From: Moraxellaceae bacterium UBA2031
Lineage (GTDB): Bacteria > Pseudomonadota > Gammaproteobacteria > Pseudomonadales > Moraxellaceae
Reading direction: 5' to 3'
DNA: 15,999 nucleotides
NCBI GenBank assembly: GCA_002333145.1
Contig: DDBN01000140.1
Location: forward strand, 1-15,999
The position numbers were made by a program, and so were the translations under genes. A model generated the notes under the pieces. The model saw only the letters and a program-made list of their open reading frames with translations, was not told the origin of the DNA and ran no database searches. Positions 8,701 through 14,681 of this stretch are shown piece by piece (within the stretch, counting starts at the first letter, position 1; every line of letters begins with the position of its first letter).

Positions 8701-11700
8701 ATCCGCAATCAACTTTGATTTTTCAGGTACCAACTGCACACGCGCAGGCGTATTGGAGAAATAAACTGTTCGCGACAGCTCGCTGACAAGCGCGCCACTC
8801 TGATCCCGTACTCGCGCCACGATACGATTCGGGCCATCCTTGAGCGGTACGCCACGCCACAAATGTACCGAGCGTTTGCTCTGCGCATCCTGCCGAGCAC
8901 CATCCGCATTCAATGCCGATACTGGCTCTCCATTCATCATCAGCTCTACACGCTGATGCGTCATCGCCTCTACCGCCACACGCACAGCCGGTGCACGAGG
9001 GTTATACCCCTCTGCAGGGAACAACAGTGCTGGCTGCCCTGTGGTCCGTGCCAGCCAGTCAATATCGGCTTCGGCAATCAGTTCATCTGTTGCAGCGACA
9101 TCCGTGGCAACCGTATTGTCGGTCGTATTTTCTACTGCAGGCGCTACCGGCTCCTCGACAGTCAATACCACCATCTTAAGCGCAACCGCCTGTCGACCAC
9201 TGTCATTTTCCGCTGCTGAATCCTGGGCAGCCATCGCCTGGCTTTCTGTTTTTTCTGGCACTGCGTTGCCATCAACGGCATTTGCCTGTCCCGCAGCCAC
9301 AGCCGTTGCCGTTAAATCGCTTTGTGTTGCGGCATTACTGGCGTTGGCAGTGTTCTCGGCGGATACAGGCGCATCCACAGGAGTCGCATCCGCCACGGCG
9401 GCGGCGCCAGAAGCGGCTGCAGGAGCATTCGTCGCGCTGGTAGCCGGCACGGTTGGCAATGTCGGCGCAGGAGCAGCCTTACTCTTGCGTCCGGCACAAT
9501 TCAGGTTGTTTTCTACCGTCGGCAAACGCACATTGGTGGCGCCTTGGCTGTCTACTATCGCCGACGCCTTGATGCTGGCCGCGCCATCATCACAAAGACG
9601 CTGCAACCGGGACTCTGCCGCATCTTTGGCATACACATTAACTTCAACCCGTCGATTTTGGGCCATTCCCGCTGGTGTCGCATTGCTGGCAACAGGGCGA
9701 TCAGGACCATAACCTTCCACTACTATTTGCGATGACTCCAGCCCCAAGCCTGCTGCCAGTGAATCGGCAATAGTACGTGCACGCGCCAGCGACAATGCCT
9801 GATTATCCGGAAAGATCTTGCGGGCACGAACGGACAGCCGCTGATTATCGGTATGACCGATAACTTCCAAACGCTCGATGCTACCTACCGACCGTAATTG
9901 CTCCAGCAAATTGTCCAACTCGACTACCGAGCCCTGCATCAGCTCTGCTTGTGCCGGCTCAAAGCTACCCCGGAACGTTAACTCACGGTCAGCGGCCGGC
10001 TTGGTGGTGACCATTTTGCGAACCACCTCGGAATCGAAGGTGATCACCCGCTGCAAATCAACAAAGTCCGTCGGCCACTCCAAATCACTCCGTTCCGGTG
10101 ACTTGGGTGCCTGAGGAGGAACAACCCATCCCTTCATGCCATCCATGTCTTCCGGGTCTGCCAGCGGCTTGCCATCAATCGTTGCCGAGCCCTTCACATA
10201 GGCAAGGTTGGATGGCAGCTGAATCATGGCGCGCAAATTGAAGGTAGGCACATGCCCTGTATCAATCACCATGCGGTGACGGTTCCGCGTGCGCTCGCCC
10301 ACTTTGGCAGAGGACTGCTCCCCCAGCGCAATCACCTCTACACGACGATTCTGAGCACGACCTGCGGCGGTGTCATTTCCCGCCACGGCGACATCTGGCC
10401 CCTTGCCTTCGACTGTGATGTGCGAGGCAGCCAGCCCCAAACGTGGCCCCAGATAATCCGCAATCGTTTTGGCACGAGCCAATGACAGACCGTAGTTGTC
10501 ACCAAACTTCTTGGCGCTGGCTCCCCCGAGCATATTGCTATCGGTATGCCCGATAATCTGCAGCTTTTGCACATTATTCTTTTTCAGCTGAGCCAGCAGA
10601 CGCTCCAAATCTTTGACTGATGCGGCCAACAGCACATCCTGGCCGGAGTCAAAGCGTCCCTTGAAGGTATAGCTACGGGCTTCCAGCGCTTCGGTGAGCT
10701 CGCTCACCTCAACATTCTCCGTCGTTTGCAGTCGAATACCGATATCGCTGTCCGAAATAACCGGCTTGGGTGGCTTGGGCGGGGGCGGCGGCGTCAGCTG
10801 CACATGAAAGTCGGCACGCCAGAGCCCGCCACCCTTCACGTCGACAAACTGGGAATACGCATTGCCTGCAAAACGGGTGTTCTGGATACAGGAAACCGGC
10901 TCGGCGCCCTTGGGCAAGCTGGCCGTATCCATCTGCACGACATGTGTGCCAGGGCGAATGCCTTCGATGTGATACTGACCATCCTTGTCCGTTACCACAT
11001 ACGTGCCATCCTCCAGCATGATGCGCACATTGGGCACCCCTTTGCGATCGGCAAACGGTTGCGTGCAATCATCTTCGAATACGCGACCGATCAACGTGAA
11101 ACGTCCGCTCATCAGGAACTCGCGAATGCGAACAGCCACTTGCGATGCATTCGATGTCAGAACAAAACTACCCGTAGGGCCAGTTGCTTGTGCCGTGTTG
11201 ACGGCCTCCCCGGCATTCGCATCTGCACTCACCATCACCACATACTTGATGACCGCTGTGCCATTACCGGCCATGGCGCCAATATTCATGGTCAAGGTAC
11301 GGCCATCTGCCGAAACGACCGGGTCAGGCAATGCCACGCCATTCCGCGTGAGCGAGCCGGACTGGTAGCGCATACCTCGCGGCAGTACATCCTGAATAGT
11401 GGTAGAGGTTGTCGCCAGCGTATTCTGATTGGTGAGCTCAAGACGATATTGCAGGAAATCACCTGCCTGAGCCTCTGTGGTAGACGCTGTCTTGACAAGC
11501 AACAAACCTGCCTGAACCGGATCGGCAGGAATGTCGATATTCAGCGCTGGCCCTGGCAGCACAACAAATGGCTGCAGATGCGACCCCACCACAATCATCC
11601 GGCCAAACCCGTTGGCGCAGGGGGGGAGTCCACACGACGGCAGCTGCACCGATGGCACCGTGAACCCAGTAGGGGTTTTGACCACAAACCGATAGTTGCC

Positions 11701-12723
11701 CGGCGCCATCAGCGGAAAGCGAAAGCCGCCTGCTGGCACCACAGGGTTGCCCGGCACAGTTGTCCCCGTTGTCATCCGTGCAGGATGTGGGGTCACGCCG
11801 TCATCCATGAACACCGCCGCCGCACACGCATCCAGCGAGGCATCGGTGGCATTGGCATTCAGTGCAGCACACCCCGGCAAGGACTGATCAAGCACCCAGA
11901 TCGCTGCGCCGTTGACGGGATTACCATTGCTGGCGTCAAAAAGTATGCCGAACGGATCGACCAGCGCCTCGGCACGAGATTCGTCCGCAGGCCAAGCCGT
12001 ATCTTGATAGTAGCCACGCACCCAACCATCAATGCCCACGGAGATTTTGCCATCGCCCTGCTGCACCGGCTCATTACGACTCTGGATGACGGCAGCAAAT
12101 ATCCCTGTATTCGGACCGGTTTCACGCAACTCCAGAACTTCATCAACATCGCCAGAAGCACTGCTCAAGGTAATGCGTATTGTTTCGACCAGTGTTGGGT
12201 CGGCATTACGGTTAAGATCGGTGAGCGTGAGGAAAACAGGCTCGCCCTCATGAAATACCGTAGTCGGACACACGCTGACTGGCACCGACACATCAAGCAC
12301 GGTCGCACTGCCCCCACTACCGGGCTCAGGCAACACTTCTGGCGATGGCAGCGGTTGCATCACCCCTGCCGCATCTTCATAGCGCCCACCGTCAAAGCGA
12401 TAGGACTGTGCGGATACGATGGCGCCACCCGCATTGGCGCACTGGCCTGTCGGTGAATATTTGTAGAATGTCAGTGTAGACGGCGAGGGGAGCGGCTCGT
12501 ACACGATATCCAGCGGAATACCACCATTAGACGCCAGAAAGCCGGTATGCCCGTTGGGCTCGATATAGGGATTAGAGGAATCGTTGACTAGCGCCGTATT
12601 GCTGATCACTACTGCGGCCTGCGCAGCAGGCACAACCAAACCGCATGACAGGAGAGTCGCACACGCAAAACGCGGCAACCATCCTGGCAAACGCACTGGA
12701 AAATGTGCGGAATACTTCAACAT
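5755..12723 (-). CDS. OmpA-family outer-membrane beta-barrel protein with DUF11, SdrD_B-like, two OmpA and Ig-like domains (2322 aa)
   Basis: A signal peptide ends near 'VPAAQA' (residue 36). Visible modules in order: 155-245, a beta module with 'ETGPNTGIF'; 255-400, a prealbumin/SdrD_B-like fold; 403-533, DUF11; 541-640, a second SdrD_B/carboxypeptidase-regulatory-like domain; 645-654, a proline hinge; 683-799, OmpA domain 1 ('IIGHTD', 'LSLARA', 'AQNRRVEV'); 800-912, a DUF11-like insert; 914-1031, OmpA domain 2; 1081-1215, an Ala/Thr/Asn-rich linker; 1235-1325, a beta domain; 1326-1430, an invasin-type Ig-like domain; about 1448-2297, a large barrel with alternating aromatic strands and a late 'YLQLRFKF' strand, plus a 25-residue tail. 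OmpA domains bind peptidoglycan, so the protein probably links cell wall and outer membrane. No TonB plug is recognisable. AGGA lies 5 bases before the ATG. Overlaps the next gene by ATGA. Could be an anchor or exporter for the DUF11 partners; function unproven. Confidence 0.87.
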   Translation of the reverse strand: MLKYSAHFPVRLPGWLPRFACATLLSCGLVVPAAQAAVVISNTALVNDSSNPYIEPNGHTGFLASNGGIPLDIVYEPLPSPSTLTFYKYSPTGQCANAGGAIVSAQSYRFDGGRYEDAAGVMQPLPSPEVLPEPGSGGSATVLDVSVPVSVCPTTVFHEGEPVFLTLTDLNRNADPTLVETIRITLSSASGDVDEVLELRETGPNTGIFAAVIQSRNEPVQQGDGKISVGIDGWVRGYYQDTAWPADESRAEALVDPFGILFDASNGNPVNGAAIWVLDQSLPGCAALNANATDASLDACAAAVFMDDGVTPHPARMTTGTTVPGNPVVPAGGFRFPLMAPGNYRFVVKTPTGFTVPSVQLPSCGLPPCANGFGRMIVVGSHLQPFVVLPGPALNIDIPADPVQAGLLLVKTASTTEAQAGDFLQYRLELTNQNTLATTSTTIQDVLPRGMRYQSGSLTRNGVALPDPVVSADGRTLTMNIGAMAGNGTAVIKYVVMVSADANAGEAVNTAQATGPTGSFVLTSNASQVAVRIREFLMSGRFTLIGRVFEDDCTQPFADRKGVPNVRIMLEDGTYVVTDKDGQYHIEGIRPGTHVVQMDTASLPKGAEPVSCIQNTRFAGNAYSQFVDVKGGGLWRADFHVQLTPPPPPKPPKPVISDSDIGIRLQTTENVEVSELTEALEARSYTFKGRFDSGQDVLLAASVKDLERLLAQLKKNNVQKLQIIGHTDSNMLGGASAKKFGDNYGLSLARAKTIADYLGPRLGLAASHITVEGKGPDVAVAGNDTAAGRAQNRRVEVIALGEQSSAKVGERTRNRHRMVIDTGHVPTFNLRAMIQLPSNLAYVKGSATIDGKPLADPEDMDGMKGWVVPPQAPKSPERSDLEWPTDFVDLQRVITFDSEVVRKMVTTKPAADRELTFRGSFEPAQAELMQGSVVELDNLLEQLRSVGSIERLEVIGHTDNQRLSVRARKIFPDNQALSLARARTIADSLAAGLGLESSQIVVEGYGPDRPVASNATPAGMAQNRRVEVNVYAKDAAESRLQRLCDDGAASIKASAIVDSQGATNVRLPTVENNLNCAGRKSKAAPAPTLPTVPATSATNAPAAASGAAAVADATPVDAPVSAENTANASNAATQSDLTATAVAAGQANAVDGNAVPEKTESQAMAAQDSAAENDSGRQAVALKMVVLTVEEPVAPAVENTTDNTVATDVAATDELIAEADIDWLARTTGQPALLFPAEGYNPRAPAVRVAVEAMTHQRVELMMNGEPVSALNADGARQDAQSKRSVHLWRGVPLKDGPNRIVARVRDQSGALVSELSRTVYFSNTPARVQLVPEKSKLIADGITRPVLAVRVLDRFGQPVRDGITGALVIHPPYMSWQQQEETQRRQLAGLDGFKPQYVVKGNDGIALIELAPTTESGTAQIDFTFQSETQTSRTQEIKAWLEPLARDWVMVGFAEGTVGYNTLKDNAAALTAQGVEEGAYSDGKISFYAKGRVLGKWLLTMAYDTSKERDRESLLSTIDPNEYYTLYGDGAEQRYDAASQSKMYLKLERGQFYALFGDYDTGLNETQLSRYNRTMNGFKTEKGGGMVVFTAYAAETQQNFARDEIQGNGTSGLYRLTQRNIVLNSEKIRIETRDRLHSEQIVNTRTLLRHIDYDIDYSAGTLFFKQPVYGQDTSFNPIWIVAEYETLGVAQESVNTGGRVGVNLLDGKLKMGVTALRDENNVLAGESRSDLMGADIKYRFAMDTELRLESATTDGDVASVVRSGDAWLAELEHHGSRYDFLLYTRSVDEAFGVGQQNLSESGQQKTGANGVLRLSREWAVQGELYQQENRSTESTRQAAAAKLRYEHKNGSAAIGVQAVNDSTDQGVLAGQDFNSTQLTLEATRRLLSQKLEVSAQAEVGESDSADYPNRMTLNASYAITDSVRLLAGQEFTDGSDLTTSTSRAGVQVLPWKGARLDTTLNQSHMSEYGPRTFAQFGLTQNLVLDKQWSMDFGMDSSQSVGSQQAAPVINNSTATSNALGLSTNSRVAAVTDDYWALSAGSTYRADIWSWTGRLESRNGDTEDRYGLTSNFLRQARDGVAFATGMQAFHTESDTGTSGNLLSLDLSWAWRPLGTQWSVLDRLEFKYEDAENTAGLVAPPPGGLFGFDSLVANDARSRRLINNLSLNRVSREWTGEDRKGNLFRRYERNQWSLYHGAKYALDTYDGVEYSGFTDMWAVEVRHDIRPWLDIGLQASALNAWSAGAHAYSFGPQVGASPVKNGWITLGWNIRGFTDQDFDAARYSAQGPYLQLRFKFDQNTRLNRDMVAPHPAIANEPLMTATK
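9631..10677 (-). repeat. Segment encoding two tandem OmpA peptidoglycan-binding domains
   Basis: Two OmpA-like domains of the 2322-aa protein (residues 683-799 and 914-1031) align along their whole length. Each has a 'TF-G-F' strand, a helix rich in L and E/Q, 'IGHTD', 'LSLARA-TIAD-L', 'GLxxSxIxVEGxGPD', and 'AQNRRVEV'. Equivalent Asp residues (D728 and D959) are 231 residues apart. The shared insertion between the Asp and Arg of the binding site points to duplication from one ancestral domain. A 113-residue DUF11-like stretch separates the copies. Confidence 0.85.
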
Positions 12724-12728
12724 ACAAT

Positions 12729-12732
12729 TCCT
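12729..12732 (-). promoter_or_regulatory. Ribosome binding site of the barrel gene
   Basis: The minus strand reads AGGA followed by ATTGT and the ATG at 12723. The 5-base spacing supports this start over any downstream Met. Confidence 0.6.
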
Positions 12733-12771
12733 GTTCTGACCTGGCCGTCATGGTGACGATGATAATCGTGA

Positions 12772-12804
12772 TGGTGGGCGGCCATCCCATATAGCCGCCC
12801 ACCA
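12772..12804 (-). other. Intercistronic hairpin between the 366-aa gene and the barrel gene
   Basis: Bases 12772-12782 and 12794-12804 are perfect 11-base inverted repeats, very GC-rich, around an 11-base loop. The minus-strand transcript after the stem is not U-rich, so this is not a standard intrinsic terminator. It lies 27 bases after the upstream stop and about 50 bases before the barrel start. Partial termination, an RNA processing site or 3'-end protection of the upstream cistron are possible roles. Confidence 0.6.
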
Positions 12805-12830
12805 CGTCTCACATTTGTTCAGTGCGAGAC

Positions 12831-13931
12831 TTATTGCACCTTCACATAGAACTGCGTCCAGACACTTCCGGACACAGCAATCGGATCGGTATAGGTCGAT
12901 GTCACGTTGGGCAGAGCAGGAAGAACCGGTACAACATAAGCACCCTGACTGGTGCCATGTGCATTGCTGCCACACGTGGCACCCGTTCCCGTCGTGACGG
13001 CGGCCACTGGCGCTCCCGCAGGGGCCACTTCAGTGACAGCGTAATACGCCGTATTGGCAGGAATTACGTCACGCAGCACAACGTTCGTTGCGGCTGCACC
13101 ACCACTGTTTGTCACTACAAGGCAATAGCCCACAATGGCACCAGGGATGGATTTAGGGTTTGTCGTACCACCAATGGGATCCCAAACGACGGTTGCCGTT
13201 TTGGTGACAGTCAGCGCTGCCGTTTCCACGTGATAGGCGCCATATGCAGAATGCGCACCATTGTATGCTGCATCACCGGCAACACCTGCCGTGTCTGCCA
13301 GCACCGTATCCACACCCGCCGTATTAGCGCCAGGGGTTGCTACCACCTCTGTTACGCCATCCAGCTCAAAGGCATTGGCGGTAAGCGAAATGCCAATATA
13401 TGCATCATGGACGCTGCTCGGCTTGATGTCGGCCGCCACATATACCGTTGTAGGGGTATCGGGTGCCAAGTTGGCCAACGAGGTAATGACAGTGGTCAGC
13501 CCTGCATCGGAATACATCGTAATGGCGGGTGTTGCCGCTACATCATCGCTATCGAGACGATTGGGCGTCGTCAGAACAATATCGTTCGTTGCCGCATCCA
13601 CCGCCGTCAATGCAAACGTCAACGTCTCATTGGAATGGTTGGTGACCGTGAAAGCCAGCGCCTGCTGGACCGCTCCCGGCACAACGATCACCGGCGCATT
13701 GGCATGCGTTACCGTTACATCAACCTTGCGGTCAACGACAAATGTCGTCGGCGTTCCACCGTTACTCTGCACAGGCGTTTGCGCGACCGTCCCGACGGTA
13801 TAGTCGACCGTTGCCGTGTTATCGACTGACGTACCTGCCGCTGTTCCCGCCGCAAATGCCTGCGGCAATCCGCCGACCGACATCATGCCAGCAACCAGCG
13901 CCAACTTACCCGACATACGAAATGACTTCAT
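12831..13931 (-). CDS. Secreted DUF11-type beta protein (366 aa), paralogue of the first gene
   Basis: The signal peptide is 'MKSFRMSGKL' followed by a hydrophobic core, with a cut near 'QAFA' (residue 27-28). Residues 34-70 carry 'VDNTATVDYTVG' and 'PTTFVVDRKVDVTVT', which match the first gene of the cluster ('ITNTATVSFTD', 'PSTFKVAEILDVTVT'). Residues 80-230 are a second beta domain that aligns with the same protein but lacks its calcium loop. Residues 240-366 are a DUF11 domain opening with 'DPIGGTTNPKSIPGA', nearly the motif that opens the last domain of the 1811-aa protein. Only two cysteines remain in the mature chain (C270, C320). It ends on a probable final strand, 'WTQFYVKVQ'. A strong AGGAGA site sits 5 bases before the ATG. 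No anchor is visible. Likely a secreted or periplasmic structural subunit; exact role unknown. Confidence 0.85.
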   Translation of the reverse strand: MKSFRMSGKLALVAGMMSVGGLPQAFAAGTAAGTSVDNTATVDYTVGTVAQTPVQSNGGTPTTFVVDRKVDVTVTHANAPVIVVPGAVQQALAFTVTNHSNETLTFALTAVDAATNDIVLTTPNRLDSDDVAATPAITMYSDAGLTTVITSLANLAPDTPTTVYVAADIKPSSVHDAYIGISLTANAFELDGVTEVVATPGANTAGVDTVLADTAGVAGDAAYNGAHSAYGAYHVETAALTVTKTATVVWDPIGGTTNPKSIPGAIVGYCLVVTNSGGAAATNVVLRDVIPANTAYYAVTEVAPAGAPVAAVTTGTGATCGSNAHGTSQGAYVVPVLPALPNVTSTYTDPIAVSGSVWTQFYVKVQ

Positions 13932-13936
13932 GTTGA

Positions 13937-13942
13937 TCTCCT
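13937..13942 (-). promoter_or_regulatory. Strong ribosome binding site of the 366-aa gene
   Basis: The minus strand reads AGGAGA, then TCAAC, then ATG at 13931. It is one of the best Shine-Dalgarno matches in the cluster. A small inverted repeat (GTGCG-CCATT-CGCAC on the plus strand, 13951-13965) lies just upstream of it in the RNA. Confidence 0.7.
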
Positions 13943-14045
13943 AACGCGATGTGCGCCATTCGCACCCGCCTGAAAACTACGAACCCCAAACCGGGAAAGC
14001 CCCGCAGATACCTGATCCAAGTCCTTGGTATGCCACTCATCCTCT

Positions 14046-14070
14046 AACGCGCCATTTTGTTAGCGCGGTT
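14046..14070 (-). other. Hairpin at the stop of the 158-aa gene
   Basis: AACGCGC (14046-14052) pairs with GCGCGGTT (14063-14070) with one bulged base and a 10-base loop. The stem reaches the first base of the stop-codon triplet. A competing 5-base stem (CTAAC 14044-14048 with GTTAG 14059-14063) uses the same bases. No U tract follows, so it is not an ordinary terminator. Together with the other gap hairpins it may set relative message levels. Confidence 0.4.
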
Positions 14071-14546
14071 TACTTCAATAGCGTGCGATAGGTAACGCTA
14101 CCTTTGGCTCCCGCCTTCAGTGGTGCCACTAGCGTCCACCGTAAATTTGTCACATCCGTTGCCGTAGCAGGACGCGTTGTTCCATCTGTATTCTTGATTG
14201 TTAGCTGTTCAAGCGGGGCGTAACGCTTACCGTCATCGACCGACACATCAAAGCGCGTGTTCGCACCAACGGCAGAGCCCGCTACATAGGTCAGTTCCTT
14301 CGGTACGGGATTACTCACCACCACATTGTTTGCAGCTTTTTTACCCGTATTCCGATAGGTCAGGATGTAGATCACTTCCTGCCCGGGCGTGGCTCGGGTG
14401 AGCGCCTCCAGTTTGCGGATCTTATTGCCATCCTTGTCTGTTACTTCCACTTCACGGAATGCTTCGCTCTTGAGCTCGACAGCGGCCAGAGCAGGCATTG
14501 CCACCACGAGACCCACTGCAACAACTACGGATTTAATCAACTTCAT
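14070..14546 (-). CDS. Small secreted single-domain DUF11 protein (158 aa)
   Basis: The longer frame upstream is open to 14636, but the start at 14546 is preferred. It gives a clean signal peptide ('MKLIKSVVVAVGLVVAMPAL', cut near residue 21-22) and has GAGG 6 bases upstream. The 30-residue extension has neither feature. The mature chain of about 136 residues is one DUF11/TIGR01451 domain: 'RATPGQEVIYILTYRNTG', 'AANNVVVSNPVPKELTYV', a 'VDDGKRYAPLEQLTI' hairpin, and a closing 'NLRWTLVAPLKAGAKG' plus final strand. There are no cysteines. This is close to the minimal form of the domain that recurs in the other four products. It sits between the two paralogues with gaps of 135 and 138 bases. A small subunit, adaptor or chaperone-like partner are all possible; no catalytic residues are visible. 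Confidence 0.85.
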   Translation of the reverse strand: MKLIKSVVVAVGLVVAMPALAAVELKSEAFREVEVTDKDGNKIRKLEALTRATPGQEVIYILTYRNTGKKAANNVVVSNPVPKELTYVAGSAVGANTRFDVSVDDGKRYAPLEQLTIKNTDGTTRPATATDVTNLRWTLVAPLKAGAKGSVTYRTLLK

Positions 14547-14552
14547 CGCAAA

Positions 14553-14556
14553 CCTC
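14553..14556 (-). promoter_or_regulatory. Ribosome binding site deciding the 158-aa start
   Basis: The minus strand reads GAGG, then TTTGCG, then ATG at 14546. This supports the inner start over the open frame that extends to 14636. Confidence 0.65.
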
Positions 14557-14644
14557 GCTATATGCGTGATATCAGAGGCTGTTGCGTCCACCGCTGTTGG
14601 CAGCAGACACAACAACACATAGCACCTGACACACACTCATGTGC

Positions 14645-14676
14645 ACGCAAGCGGCCACGATAGTGACCGCTTGCAC
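14645..14676 (-). other. Intercistronic hairpin between the 350-aa and 158-aa genes
   Basis: Bases 14648-14658 and 14663-14673 form an 11-base stem with a 4-base loop, extendable by about three pairs with wobble. In the minus-strand RNA the one imperfect position is a U-G wobble, while in the plus-strand RNA it is a C-A mismatch. The structure is therefore best formed in the cluster's own transcript. It begins only about 5 bases after the upstream stop. No U tract follows. Confidence 0.6.
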
Positions 14677-14681
14677 TCACA

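Noticed and set aside
10726..12456. 576-codon plus-strand open frame opposite the barrel gene
   Set aside because: It is antisense to a well-supported coding frame. Its product is rich in His, Arg and Cys with no recognisable domain, and it lies entirely inside the minus-strand gene. This is typical of a shadow frame.
12822..13829. 335-codon plus-strand open frame opposite the 366-aa gene
   Set aside because: It lies almost wholly over a minus-strand gene with a strong ribosome site and signal peptide. The plus-strand product is Cys/Arg/His-rich with no recognisable domain.
14547..14636. Thirty-codon N-terminal extension of the 158-aa gene
   Set aside because: The extension would bury the signal peptide inside the chain and has no ribosome site. 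The inner ATG has GAGG at good spacing.
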